A stretch of DNA of 64,000 bases from Lysobacter_I brunescens (GCF_042677005.1 NZ_JBHTIF010000001.1:1488001-1552000); one strand, 5' to 3'. Numbered from the stretch's first letter, positions 35,000-43,492 are shown. Translations and numbers: made by a program. The notes: generated by a model from the sequence alone, not told the origin.

Positions 35000-35983
35000 T
35001 CAGCCGCCGAAGCGCGCCGCGACCTCCTCGCGGGTCGGCATGGCGGTGGCGGCGCCGGGGCGTTCGGTCGACAGCGCGGCGTAGCGCGAGGCGTCCCGCA
35101 GCAGGGCGGCGAAGGGTTCGCCCGGGCGCGTGGCCAGCGCGGCGGCCAGTGCGCCGCTGAAGGCGTCGCCGGCGCCGGTGGTATCGACCACGGCCACGGT
35201 CTCCGCGCCCAGTCGGTACCAGGCGGTGTCGTCGCCGCGCGTGGCGTTGTCCGGATGCGAGACGAAGCAACCGGCCGCGCCGAGGGTGATCACCACGGTG
35301 CCGCCGGGCAGGAGGTCGCGGCACAGCGCATGCAGGCGCGGCGAGTCGAGGTAGGCCACGGCGTCGCCGTCGATGCGCTCGCCGAGGTGGCGGGCGAACA
35401 GGCCGGCGCACTCGGTCTCGTTGGGCGTCAGCAGGTCGGCCATCGCCAGCAGGTCGCGCGGCACGGCCACGTTCGCCGGTGCCGGGTTGAGCATCGCCAG
35501 GCGGCCCGTGTCGCGGGCATGGCGCAGGGCGGCGGTGACCGCCTCGATCGGCGATTCGAGCTGGGCGAGCGTGACGCCCGCAGCGGCGATGGTGTCGCGC
35601 TGGGCGTCGATGAAGCCGGTGTCGAGGCAGGCGTTGGCGCCGGGGCCGATGACGATGCTGTTGCGGCCCTGGGCATCGACGAAGATCCCGGCGGTGCCGG
35701 TCGGCGAGGGGCTGCGCTGGTCGCGCAGGTCGATGCCGTCGGCGGTGGCGAGGGCGCGGGCGAGCTGGCCGCCGACATCGTCGCCCAGTGCGCAGACGAA
35801 GGCGGTGCGCGCGCCGGAGCGGGCGGCGGCGGTGGCCTGGTTGAAGCCCTTGCCGCCGGGGCCGCTGGCGTATTCGCCGCCGTGGGTGGCGCCGGGCGCG
35901 GGCAGGGCGTCGGTGCGCCAGACGTGGTCGACGTTGAAGGAACCGACGACGACGACGTCGGGTGAGGCAGGCTGGGTGGACAT
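35000..35983 (-). CDS. rbsK: Ribokinase
   Basis: 327 residues of the PfkB family. It phosphorylates ribose to ribose-5-phosphate. Signatures are VVVVGSFNVDHVWRTDALPA, GEYASGPGGKGFNQATAAAR, IVIGPGANACLD, LTPNETECAGLFA, VITLGAAGCFV and the catalytic VDTTGAGDAFSGALA with the active-site Asp of GAGD. The start is the ATG at 35983; the very long open frame above it is a shadow of the transporter and GGDEF genes. It lies downstream of a nucleoside transporter, so it probably handles ribose released from imported nucleosides. A terminator between the two suggests partly separate transcription. Confidence 0.92.
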   Translation of the reverse strand: MSTQPASPDVVVVGSFNVDHVWRTDALPAPGATHGGEYASGPGGKGFNQATAAARSGARTAFVCALGDDVGGQLARALATADGIDLRDQRSPSPTGTAGIFVDAQGRNSIVIGPGANACLDTGFIDAQRDTIAAAGVTLAQLESPIEAVTAALRHARDTGRLAMLNPAPANVAVPRDLLAMADLLTPNETECAGLFARHLGERIDGDAVAYLDSPRLHALCRDLLPGGTVVITLGAAGCFVSHPDNATRGDDTAWYRLGAETVAVVDTTGAGDAFSGALAAALATRPGEPFAALLRDASRYAALSTERPGAATAMPTREEVAARFGG

Positions 35984-35995
35984 GTGGGTGCTCTG

Positions 35996-36028
35996 AAAAA
36001 GACACCCCCGGATCGCTCCGGAGGTGTC
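35996..36028 (-). terminator. Terminator after the nucleoside transporter
   Basis: On the leftward strand a 12-bp stem (36017-36028 with 36001-36012, one mismatch, loop GCGA) is followed directly by TTTTT. This is a good intrinsic terminator for the CNT gene. Confidence 0.85.
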
Positions 36029-36084
36029 GGTGGAACAGGAATTGAATCGACGACGACGCGCGGGGGCGCGTGGGGTCGGGGAGA

Positions 36085-37422
36085 TTAACGCAAGTGGATC
36101 AGCACACCGGCAATGGTCGCGGTCATCAGGGTGGCGATGGAGCCGCCGAGCACCGCGCGCAGGCCGAAGCGGGCCAGGTCGCCGCGACGCTCCGGGGCCA
36201 GGCCGCCGATGCCGCCGATCTGGATCGCGATCGAGGCGAAGTTGGCGAAGCCGCACAGCGCGTAGGTCAGGATCAGGCGCGAGTTCTCGCTGATCTCGCC
36301 CGGGCCGGTGCCGACCGGGGTCTGCGACAGCTGCAGGTAGGCGATGAACTCGTTGAGCACGATCTTCTGGCCGATCAGGCCGCCGGCGATCACCGAGTCG
36401 TTCCAGTCGATGCCGATCACCCAGGCGATCGGCGCCAGCACGTAGCCGAGGATCAGGCCGAGGTTGAGGCGCGTCTTCTGCTCGGCGACCGCGACGGCGC
36501 CGTCGTTGAGCATCATGTTGATGCTCTGGTAGCCCGGGATGTGCCAGTCGCCGACCCAGCCGATCAGGTGGTTGATCATCGCGATCAGGGCGACGAAGGC
36601 CAGCAGCATCGCGGCGATGTTGATCGCCAGCTTCATGCCGTCGGACGCGCCGGCGGCGGCGGCGTCGATGATGTTCTTGCTTTCCTTCTCGATGTGCACC
36701 GTCACCGAACCCGCGGTCAGCGGCGTGCCGGTCTCCGGGATCAGGATCTTGGCGATCAGCAGGGTGGCCGGGGCGGCCATGATCGACGCGGCGAGGAAGT
36801 GCTTGGCGTAGATCTGCTGCTGCACGGTGTCGGCACCGGCCAGCATGCCGATGTACACCGCCATCACGCCGCCGGCGATGTGCGCCATGCCGCCGATCAT
36901 CATCGTCAGCAGCTCGGACTCGGTCATCTTGTTGATGTACGGGCGCACGGTCAGCGGCGCCTCGGTCTGGCCGATGAACACGCTGGCGCAGACGCTGGTG
37001 GTTTCCGCGCCGGACACCTTCATCACCTTGGTGATCGCCAGGGCCATGATCTTCACCACCCACTGCATCACGCCGAGGTGGTAGAGCACCGCCATGAACG
37101 AGGCGAAGAAGATCACCGTCGGCAGCGCGTGGAAGATGAAGACGAAGCCGTACTTCTCCTGGTCGGCCATGCCGCCGAGGATCATCTGCGAGCCGGCGTT
37201 GGTGAACTCGATCAGCTTGACGAACACCGAGCCGAGGCCTTCGAAGATGGCGCTGCCCCAGGTGGTCATCAGCACGAAGGCCGCGAACGCGATCTGCAGC
37301 GCCACGCCGGTGCCGACCAGTTTCCAGTCGACCGCCTTCTTGTTGCTCGAGAACGCCCACGCGATGCCGATGAGCACCGCCAGTCCGAACAGGCCGAATC
37401 CGACCCGCATCAAAGCTTCCAT
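36085..37422 (-). CDS. nupC: Concentrative nucleoside transporter (NupC/CNT family)
   Basis: 445 residues with about ten membrane segments. CNT hallmarks include FVFIFHALPTVIFFASFMAV, SGAETTSVCASVFIGQTEAP (the GQTEAP substrate-site motif), MIGGMAHIAGGVMAVYIGML, GQKIVLNEFIAYLQL (the N-E pair) and ISENSRLILTYALCGFANFA. It imports nucleosides with protons or sodium through the inner membrane. The ATG at 37422 is preferred to the GTG one codon upstream because GGAG is then 5 bases away. Ribokinase lies downstream, which suits nucleoside salvage. Confidence 0.95.
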   Translation of the reverse strand: MEALMRVGFGLFGLAVLIGIAWAFSSNKKAVDWKLVGTGVALQIAFAAFVLMTTWGSAIFEGLGSVFVKLIEFTNAGSQMILGGMADQEKYGFVFIFHALPTVIFFASFMAVLYHLGVMQWVVKIMALAITKVMKVSGAETTSVCASVFIGQTEAPLTVRPYINKMTESELLTMMIGGMAHIAGGVMAVYIGMLAGADTVQQQIYAKHFLAASIMAAPATLLIAKILIPETGTPLTAGSVTVHIEKESKNIIDAAAAGASDGMKLAINIAAMLLAFVALIAMINHLIGWVGDWHIPGYQSINMMLNDGAVAVAEQKTRLNLGLILGYVLAPIAWVIGIDWNDSVIAGGLIGQKIVLNEFIAYLQLSQTPVGTGPGEISENSRLILTYALCGFANFASIAIQIGGIGGLAPERRGDLARFGLRAVLGGSIATLMTATIAGVLIHLR

Positions 37423-37557
37423 CACGTCTCCCCGTGCCGATTAGGTGGCCCGGTGGTGGGCCGATCGTCGGGCCGGTCGGCCCAAACCCCGGCAGGGTAG
37501 GCCAGTGGGGGGCGTACGGGCAACAGGGGCCCGGGCGAGGCTGCGGGTCGCCTCCAT

Positions 37558-38703
37558 TCAGGTATCCCGGGCCACGACCCGGTTGCTGCCCTCGTGCTTG
37601 GCCACCTGCAGGCGACGGTCGGCGGTGCGCAGCAGCGAGGAGACGTTGTTGCCGTCGCTGGGATAGGCCGACAGACCGCCGCTGAAGGTGATGTGCAACG
37701 GGTCGCCGCCGCGCTCGGGCACGAAGGGGCGCTCGGCCATGAGCTGGCGCAGGCGGTCCAGGCGTTCCCAGGCGTTGCCGATCGGGCAGTACATCACCAG
37801 CACGAACTCCTGGCCGCCGATGCGCACCAGGCGCTCGCGTTCGCGCAGGATCTCGCGCATCGAGCCGACGATGTGGCGGATCGCGCGGTCGCCGGTGAGG
37901 TGGCCGTACTGGTCGTTGATGCGCTTGAAGCGGTCGAGGTCGAGCAGGGCCACGGTCAGCGACTGGTTGTCCTCGCGCGCGGCTTCGAGGATGCGCGGCA
38001 TGCGCTGCACCAGCCACGAGCGGTTGGGCAGCCCGGTCAGGCCGTCGCTGCCGGAGGATTCGATCAGCCGCTGCATGCGGTAGACCACGGTCGCGGTGAG
38101 CACCGTCATCAGCAGCATCAGCACCACGCGCTCGATCTGCGCGCCCACCGACACCGTGCCGTAATCCACCGACACCAGCTGTTCGGGCGACTCGGCCATC
38201 GCCAGCAGCATGCCGACCAGCAGCGAGTACTGCAGCATCGCCATGCCGCCGGCGTAGAGCGTGAGCCGGCCGTCGTTGCGCAGCGCGGTCATGCTGATCG
38301 AGATCAGGTAGAACACCCACACGATGATGCTGTTGAACGGCGCCACCGGGTCGCTCAGGTGCAGCAGCGCCAGCACCAGCGTGGTGGTGGTGACGTCGTA
38401 GGTGGTGGTGGCGTAGGGCAGCCAGCTGTGCCGGCGGCGGTTGCGCGCCAGCGCCAGCCAGATCTGCGCGCAGATGTTGATGAAGACCGTCGCGCCCAGG
38501 CCGATCATCAGTTCGGTGAGCTTGCCCGCGCCCTGGTTGCCGATCAGTGCCACCGGCGCGAGCAGCAGCGACAGCGCCGACAGCAGCGCGCGGATACGCG
38601 CCACCAGCAGTTCGCCGCCAGCGCCGAGGTCGAGCATGACCTCGTCCGGCCGCGCCAGCAGCGTCCGCACGAGGTCTCGTTTCCAGTCGCCGGTGATGCT
38701 CAT
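37558..38703 (-). CDS. GGDEF-domain membrane protein with degenerate GGQEF motif
   Basis: 381 residues. About six hydrophobic segments fill residues 35-215. The GGDEF domain follows from SGSDGLTGLPNRSWL. The substrate-side motif DLDRFKRINDQYGHLTGD is intact. The active-site loop reads RIGGQEF, so the catalytic third residue (Asp/Glu) is Gln. No RxxD inhibitory site is present: the matching place reads RERE. It may therefore be a weak or inactive diguanylate cyclase, perhaps acting as a c-di-GMP or GTP sensor. The gene lies 135 bp upstream of the transporter on the same strand. Confidence 0.88.
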   Translation of the reverse strand: MSITGDWKRDLVRTLLARPDEVMLDLGAGGELLVARIRALLSALSLLLAPVALIGNQGAGKLTELMIGLGATVFINICAQIWLALARNRRRHSWLPYATTTYDVTTTTLVLALLHLSDPVAPFNSIIVWVFYLISISMTALRNDGRLTLYAGGMAMLQYSLLVGMLLAMAESPEQLVSVDYGTVSVGAQIERVVLMLLMTVLTATVVYRMQRLIESSGSDGLTGLPNRSWLVQRMPRILEAAREDNQSLTVALLDLDRFKRINDQYGHLTGDRAIRHIVGSMREILRERERLVRIGGQEFVLVMYCPIGNAWERLDRLRQLMAERPFVPERGGDPLHITFSGGLSAYPSDGNNVSSLLRTADRRLQVAKHEGSNRVVARDT

Positions 38704-38866
38704 GTCATGCGTGCCGCGTGCGTTCGGTCCTGCTACAGGATAGCCTCGCAGGCGCTGGCTGCGGTCCCGGGCCGCCGTCCGCCGCCGACGCCCAGGGCGG
38801 GACCGGCCCGGCGCCCGCGCGCGTTGCCGGGCTGCGAAGGAGCGCGATCATCCAAGGAGGAGTCCC

Positions 38867-40324
38867 ATGTCGTTCCGTTTCCCCACGGCCCGCCGACGCG
38901 TCGCGCGCGGGCTGCAGGCCGCCGCGCTCGCGCTGCTGGCCCTGCCGTTCGCCGCCGTGCAGGCCCAGTCCGATCCGCGCCTGGACCAGCTGTACATGCT
39001 GCAGCCGCACAACAGCTACGAGCATGGTGCGCAACTGACGCTCTGGCTCGATGCCGGATATCGCACCCTCGAACTCGACGTGCAGGACCAGGACGACGGC
39101 TCGACGAATCCCCGGGGGCCGTATGTCGCCCACGATGGCGGCCCGACCAACAGCAATTGCCGCGGCACCGCCGATCGCCTGGCCGACTGCCTCGACGACA
39201 TCGTCGCCTGGCAGGACGCGCATCCCGGTGAACTGCCGATCGTCGTGTTCGTCGACATGAAGACCCGCACCGGCAACCTGCTCAGCGCCTGGGACGTGTC
39301 GAAGATCGACGCGCTCGATCGCTTCGTCTCCGGCTATCTCGGGTCGCGGTTGTATCGCTATGCCGATTTGCGCAGCGCGATTGCCGGGGCGCCCGGCGCC
39401 ACCGCGCGAGAGAAGCTCGGCGCCGTCGGCTGGCCGAGCGCGAACGCGCTGCGCGGCCGCATCATCGTCGCGTTCACCGGCGGGCGCATCGGTGCGGTGA
39501 ACCAGGGCATGGACGCCATGATCGCCCTGCGCGGCAGCGCGATGTCCGCGTTCCTGTGCCCGGACGTGGATGCGCCGGACCCGGGCGAGATCTCCGGCAC
39601 GGTCGACGGCATGTCCGCCTCGGCGTCCGGACAGATGCTCTGCGCGAACGTGCAGGCCGGCGACCACTACCAGCTCGTCGCCAACCGTGCTGCGGAATAC
39701 CGCCAACTCATGCACCTGTGGGGCGCGGCCGGCGACTTCGTCAGCACCGATTTCGCGCCCACCTACATCGCGGTGGCGCACGGGGTGTCGGCGATCGGCA
39801 TGGACGTGACCGATTCGCTCAGCGATGGCAGCGTGACCGTCCCGGCATGGACCGCGAACATCCCGCTGGTCGGTCTCCGTCGCGGCCTGCCGGGCTATTT
39901 CACCCTGCGTCCGCTCAGCGCCTCGGGCACGCGTTGCGTCGGCACCAGCAACAACGCCTACGGCAACGGCAGCGCGCTCGACCAGGAGCTGTGCAGCGGC
40001 GGCTACGACCAGCAGTACGTCTACACCGCCGAGGGACAGCTCCGCCCGCGCGGCAACAACGCGCAGTGCGTGGACATCTCCGGCGGCAGCGCCGGCGCCG
40101 GCAAGGCGATGCACCTGTGGGACTGCGACGGCGGCGATTCGGAGAAATGGTTCATCACCACCGACGGCCGCTTCCGCAGCCGGCACAACACCAGTTACTG
40201 CGCGACGGTGCCCAACGGCACGTTGAACACCGGCGTGCAGTTGCGCACCGAGGTCTGCGGCACGGCTTCGTGGCAGCGTTTCGAACGCGTGTCGGTCCCC
40301 GACTGGCCGCAGACCAGCTTTTGA
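38867..40324 (+). CDS. Secreted PI-PLC-like phosphodiesterase with ricin-type lectin tail
   Basis: 485 residues with a strong ribosome site (AAGGAGGAG) and a signal peptide (AALALLALPFAAVQAQ). Residues 35-330 resemble the calcium-dependent PI-PLC X-like family: LYMLQPHNSYEHGAQLTLWL has the catalytic-type His, and LDAGYRTLELDVQDQDDGST the acidic strand. Further segments are VAHDGGPTNSNC and LPIVVFVDMKTRTGN. The C-terminal 130 residues form a ricin-B beta-trefoil with repeated LRPRGNNAQCVDISGG and MHLWDCDGGDSEKWFI blocks (QxW-like). It should be exported and bind a sugar surface. Its stop codon TGA is part of the target repeat of the element downstream. Confidence 0.85.
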   Translation: MSFRFPTARRRVARGLQAAALALLALPFAAVQAQSDPRLDQLYMLQPHNSYEHGAQLTLWLDAGYRTLELDVQDQDDGSTNPRGPYVAHDGGPTNSNCRGTADRLADCLDDIVAWQDAHPGELPIVVFVDMKTRTGNLLSAWDVSKIDALDRFVSGYLGSRLYRYADLRSAIAGAPGATAREKLGAVGWPSANALRGRIIVAFTGGRIGAVNQGMDAMIALRGSAMSAFLCPDVDAPDPGEISGTVDGMSASASGQMLCANVQAGDHYQLVANRAAEYRQLMHLWGAAGDFVSTDFAPTYIAVAHGVSAIGMDVTDSLSDGSVTVPAWTANIPLVGLRRGLPGYFTLRPLSASGTRCVGTSNNAYGNGSALDQELCSGGYDQQYVYTAEGQLRPRGNNAQCVDISGGSAGAGKAMHLWDCDGGDSEKWFITTDGRFRSRHNTSYCATVPNGTLNTGVQLRTEVCGTASWQRFERVSVPDWPQTSF

Positions 40325-40521
40325 GAGCCTGTCCAAGGTCTCTCCACGCCTCTCGTCGTGTCGCAGCGGCCCGCTGCGACACAACCCGGAGGGCCGGCCC
40401 TGTCGGGGCGCGGTGCAGCGTCATCGTTCGGTCGTGGATCGACACATCCACTCCCTCTCTCTTCCTTGCCCCGCGCCCCGACAGGACCGGCGAGAGGCAT
40501 GGCGCGACCTTGAACAGGCTC
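40325..40521. mobile_element. MITE-like element, 197 bp, with terminal inverted repeats
   Basis: Terminal arms GAGCCTGTCCAAGGTC (40325-40340) and GACCTTGAACAGGCTC (40506-40521) are reverse complements with one mismatch. Inside lie a perfect 12-bp hairpin (40358-40382) and a second inverted pair of 21 bp (40393-40413 and 40471-40491, one mismatch). TGA flanks the element on both sides (40322-40324 and 40522-40524), a 3-bp target duplication of TNA type. No coding gene fits inside. A TNA duplication is seen with some IS5-family (IS1031 group) elements, so mobilisation in trans by such a transposase is possible. Confidence 0.7.
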
Positions 40522-40552
40522 TGATCGAAGCCGGTCGCTTCATGGCATCGCT

Positions 40553-41215
40553 TCAGCCGGTCGCCCGCGTGGCGGCCGGCACGGCTGGCGTCGCCGGCAC
40601 GCCTTCCGTCGACGGCATGCCGCGCCAGGCCACCCACAGCGCCAGTGCGATGAACAGCGCGGCCGCCGCCATGCGCGCGGCCTTCAGCGGCAGTTTCGCC
40701 GCGAACCGGCTGCCCAGCAGCACCACCGGCACGTTGGCGAGCAGCATGCCCAGCGTGGTGCCCAGCACGACCGGCCAGAGCAGTGTCGATTTCGCGGCCA
40801 GCACCACGGTCGCGATCTGGGTCTTGTCGCCGATCTCGGCGAGGAAGAAGGCGATGGTCGTGGCGATGAACGCGCTGCGCGCGGGCAGGCGTTCGCCGTC
40901 GTCGTCGATCTTGTCGGGGATCAGGGTCCACAGGCCGATCGCGAGGAAGCTGCCGGCGACCAGCCAGCGCAGCACCTCGGGCGACAGGTAACTCGCGACC
41001 CAGGCACCGATCCAGCCGGCGAGCGCGTGGTTGAGCACGGTCGCGACGAAGATGCCGGCGATGATCGGCCAGGGCCGGCGGAAGCGCGCGGCGAGCAGCA
41101 GGGCGAGCAGTTGGGTCTTGTCGCCGATCTCGGCGATGGCCACGGCGAGCGTGGAGACGCCGAGGGTGGGCAGGGCCGACGAGAGGTCGCCGGCGAACAG
41201 CGTGGACGCATCCAT
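40553..41215 (-). CDS. TMEM165/GDT1 family manganese exporter
   Basis: 220 residues and about six membrane helices in two repeats. Each repeat carries the family motif ExGDKT: AVAIAEIGDKTQLLALLLAA (Glu29-Thr34) and FFLAEIGDKTQIATVVLAAK. The family exports Mn2+ (or Ca2+) across the membrane; bacterial members protect against manganese excess. The ATG at 41215 follows GGAG by 6 bases. The leader matches a yybP-ykoY manganese riboswitch, in line with Xanthomonas relatives, which strongly supports the role. The gene is divergent from the aldo/keto reductase. Confidence 0.93.
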   Translation of the reverse strand: MDASTLFAGDLSSALPTLGVSTLAVAIAEIGDKTQLLALLLAARFRRPWPIIAGIFVATVLNHALAGWIGAWVASYLSPEVLRWLVAGSFLAIGLWTLIPDKIDDDGERLPARSAFIATTIAFFLAEIGDKTQIATVVLAAKSTLLWPVVLGTTLGMLLANVPVVLLGSRFAAKLPLKAARMAAAALFIALALWVAWRGMPSTEGVPATPAVPAATRATG

Positions 41216-41224
41216 GAAAACTCC

Positions 41225-41430
41225 AGGGCCGGGCTTCGCGTGGACGCGAAGGCAAACGCCGCGCAGCCCGGCCCGGGTGGCGCAACGTCTGCCTTCGGTC
41301 TTGCCCGATGCGCCGCCTCGACGGTGCATGCTTCCGCGCCACGGCCTGCCGGCCAAGTCTGTTGACGCGGAACCCGGTGCGAAGGCGCTCGAACAGAGCG
41401 TGCGCCGCAGCCGGTGGGCTACTCCCCGGA
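41225..41430 (-). ncRNA. yybP-ykoY manganese riboswitch and expression platform
   Basis: Read leftward, the leader holds GGGGAGTAG (41427 to 41419), the conserved 5' motif, then GTCAACA further on, and GGCAAGACCGAAGGC (41305 to 41291), the 3' aptamer motif. A strong stem GCCGGGC-type pairs 41226-41234 with 41266-41274, just before the ribosome site of the exporter gene. It probably controls translation or termination. Xanthomonas exporters of this family carry the same element in my memory. The limits are approximate. A leftward -10 (TATAGAAT) lies about 20 bp upstream. Confidence 0.8.
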
Positions 41431-41492
41431 GGAAGAGTGGCGGCATTCTATACGAATCGCCCGGGTACACTGGCGCTCCCCCGTCGCACTCC

Positions 41493-42479
41493 ATGGATGT
41501 CCCGATGCTCTACCGTCGCCTTGGCTCCACCGGCCTGCAGGTGTCCGCCCTGTCCTTCGGCGCCTGGATCACCTTCGGCCAGCAGATCGGGCGCGGCACC
41601 GCGCGCGACCTTATCGCTGCGGCGTGGGACCACGGCATCAACTTCTTCGACAACGCCGAGGGCTACGCCAACGGCGAAGCCGAACGGGTGATGGGCGACG
41701 TGATCGCCGACCTGCGCCTGCCGCGCGACGGCTACGCGGTGTCGAGCAAGGTGATGTTCGGTTCTGCGAAGGATCCCGGGCCGATGCAGAAAGGCCTGTC
41801 GCGCAAGCACGTGCGCGATGCCTGCGACGCCGCGCTGAAGCGCCTGCGCGTGGACTATCTCGATCTGTACTTCTGCCATCGCCCCGACCCGGATACGCCG
41901 ATCGAGGAGACGGTGTGGGCGATGGACGTGCTGATCCGCCAGGGCAAGGTGCTGTACTGGGGCACGTCGGAGTGGTCGGCGGCGCAGATCCGCGAAGCGA
42001 CCAAGATCGCGCGCCAGCACGGCCTGCATGCGCCGTCGATGGAGCAGCCGCAGTACAACCTGCTGCATCGCGACCGCGTCGAACTCGAATACGCGCCGCT
42101 CTACGGCGAACTCGGCCTGGGCACGACGACCTGGTCGCCGCTGGGCTCGGGCCTGCTCACCGGCAAGTACAACGATGACGTTCCCGGCGATGCGCGCCTC
42201 GGCCTGGAAGGGCAGGGCTGGCTTCAGCGGATGGTGCTGGACGCCGAGAACGGCCGTCGCCGCGAGCGCGCGCGGCGCTACGTCGCGCTGGCCGCCGAAG
42301 CCGGCCTGCCGCCGGCGCCGCTTGCGATCGCCTGGTGCCTCCGCAACCCGCACGTGTCGACGGTCATCCTGGGCGCCAGCCGCGTCGAGCAGCTGCTGCA
42401 GAACCTCGAAGCGCTGGATCTTGCCGAACGCGTCGACGACGCCCTGTGGCGGCGCATCGAGGCGGCAACGGCGGCCTGA
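41493..42479 (+). CDS. Aldo/keto reductase (potassium channel beta-subunit-like)
   Basis: 328 residues. Catalytic tetrad candidates are Asp and Tyr in FFDNAEGYANGEAE, Lys in AVSSKVMFGSAK, and His in LYFCHRPDPDTP. The motif YWGTSEWSAAQI and the C-terminal VSTVILGASRVEQLLQNLEA are typical of the Kv-beta / YghZ-like branch. It uses NADPH to reduce aldehydes. The first ATG at 41493 is used; the Met four codons in (41505) is equally possible because no ribosome site is visible. The promoter (TACACT around 41466) implies a very short leader. Confidence 0.93.
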   Translation: MDVPMLYRRLGSTGLQVSALSFGAWITFGQQIGRGTARDLIAAAWDHGINFFDNAEGYANGEAERVMGDVIADLRLPRDGYAVSSKVMFGSAKDPGPMQKGLSRKHVRDACDAALKRLRVDYLDLYFCHRPDPDTPIEETVWAMDVLIRQGKVLYWGTSEWSAAQIREATKIARQHGLHAPSMEQPQYNLLHRDRVELEYAPLYGELGLGTTTWSPLGSGLLTGKYNDDVPGDARLGLEGQGWLQRMVLDAENGRRRERARRYVALAAEAGLPPAPLAIAWCLRNPHVSTVILGASRVEQLLQNLEALDLAERVDDALWRRIEAATAA

Positions 42480-42529
42480 GCCGGGCGCGGTCCGCTTGCC
42501 CACCCTGTCTGCGCGGACGGGTTGACGTG

Positions 42530-42552
42530 CAAATGATAATCGTTATCATTTG
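42530..42552. promoter_or_regulatory. Fur box upstream of hemP
   Basis: A palindrome AAATGATAA-TCG-TTATCATTT (42531-42551, extendable by one C/G pair) sits 28 bp before the hemP start. It matches the Fur consensus (GATAATGATAATCATTATC type). It should repress hemP and the following hemin gene when iron is sufficient. Confidence 0.92.
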
Positions 42553-42578
42553 ATCATCTCGCCTGGGATGGTCAACGG

Positions 42579-42773
42579 ATGAATGCGCGACTGAACTCCC
42601 CCGATCTTCCGGTCGTCGCCGCGACGACCGCCGAACCTGCCGCCTCTTCCGCGATGCCGGTGCTCGACAGCCGCCTGCTGCTCAACGGTGGCCGCGAGGT
42701 GCTGATCCGCCACGGCGACGAGTGCTATCGCCTGCGCCACACCCGCAACGACAAGCTGATCCTCACGAAGTAA
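42579..42773 (+). CDS. hemP: Hemin uptake protein HemP
   Basis: 64 residues. The C-terminal half is the HemP core: VLDSRLLLNGGREVLIRHGD, then CYRLRHTRNDKLILTK, with the conserved LxLTK end. The N-terminal 28 residues are a variable Ala/Pro-rich lead. HemP is a small cytoplasmic protein linked to regulation of haem uptake genes and usually Fur-controlled. The Fur palindrome directly upstream agrees. Confidence 0.92.
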   Translation: MNARLNSPDLPVVAATTAEPAASSAMPVLDSRLLLNGGREVLIRHGDECYRLRHTRNDKLILTK

Positions 42774-42892
42774 TCCGCAGGCGGTGCGATGCGATCGTCG
42801 CCCGACTGCCTTCTCTCTCCTCCAGGCACGCGAGCCACCCGGGCCCTGCCCGACGCCAGCCGCCTTGTGTCGTTCACGAACACGAGTCCGCC

Positions 42893-43492
42893 ATGCGTCC
42901 CACTCGCACGTCTTCCTGCACGAACGCGCTGCCCACGCCCGAGGCTCTCGCCGCGCTGGGCACGGTGCTGTGCGTGTACCGCAGCCGTTGCGGCGATGGG
43001 CTGGGCGGCGAACTCGGCGGCTGGCAGCAGGCGGTGCGCGCCGAAGCGTGGTGCGGCATCGACAGCGACGGCTGGCAGGAATGCCTGCAGTTCCGCGATC
43101 GATCCGGCGACTGCTGCTGGCGGCTGTACCTGCTGCCGGACAGCGATTTCCTCGCCTGGGAACGCCTGCAGCAGGCGCTGCCGCGCGTGGACGCGCCGCA
43201 TGCGGCCTGCCGCGACTGCGGTCTCGGCCGCGACGACGGCGTCGCCGGTCGATTGTGGCGGCGCCTGTCGCTGCATCTCGGCGGCGAGCGCTGGCAGCTG
43301 AGCGCGCTCCGCCTGCATGCGCTGGCCTCGCCGCAGGGCGGGCCGAGCACCACGCTGGCCGCCAGTCTCGCGGCGCTCTCGCCGCTCGGCACCGACATGC
43401 TGCAGCGCATCGCGCGCCTGGAGGACATCGACCTCGGCGCGCGCTTCGAAGACGTCGCCGCAATGCCCTGGCGGGTCGCGACTGCGCATTGA
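42893..43492 (+). CDS. Hemin transport-associated protein
   Basis: 199 residues from the ATG at 42893. Segments EALAALGTVLCVYRSRCGDG, then CCWRLYLLPDSDFLAWERLQ and LHLGGERWQLSALRLHALAS, resemble the protein annotated as hemin transport protein next to hemP in Xanthomonas. It has no signal peptide or membrane helix. It contains six or more Cys (for example DRSGDCCWRL, HAACRDCGLGR). It follows hemP by 119 bp with no terminator, so iron-starvation expression from the Fur promoter is likely. The function is inferred from context. Confidence 0.65.
   Translation: MRPTRTSSCTNALPTPEALAALGTVLCVYRSRCGDGLGGELGGWQQAVRAEAWCGIDSDGWQECLQFRDRSGDCCWRLYLLPDSDFLAWERLQQALPRVDAPHAACRDCGLGRDDGVAGRLWRRLSLHLGGERWQLSALRLHALASPQGGPSTTLAASLAALSPLGTDMLQRIARLEDIDLGARFEDVAAMPWRVATAH

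Noticed and set aside
35000..38320. A leftward open frame of over 1100 residues spanning ribokinase, transporter and GGDEF regions
   Set aside because: Only the last 327 codons are ribokinase. The rest is an Arg/Ala/His-rich shadow of genes in another frame, caused by high GC.
40155..40552. Frames running through the MITE region and the exporter's 3' flank
   Set aside because: Their translations are Arg-rich and mirror the inverted repeats. No protein family is recognisable.
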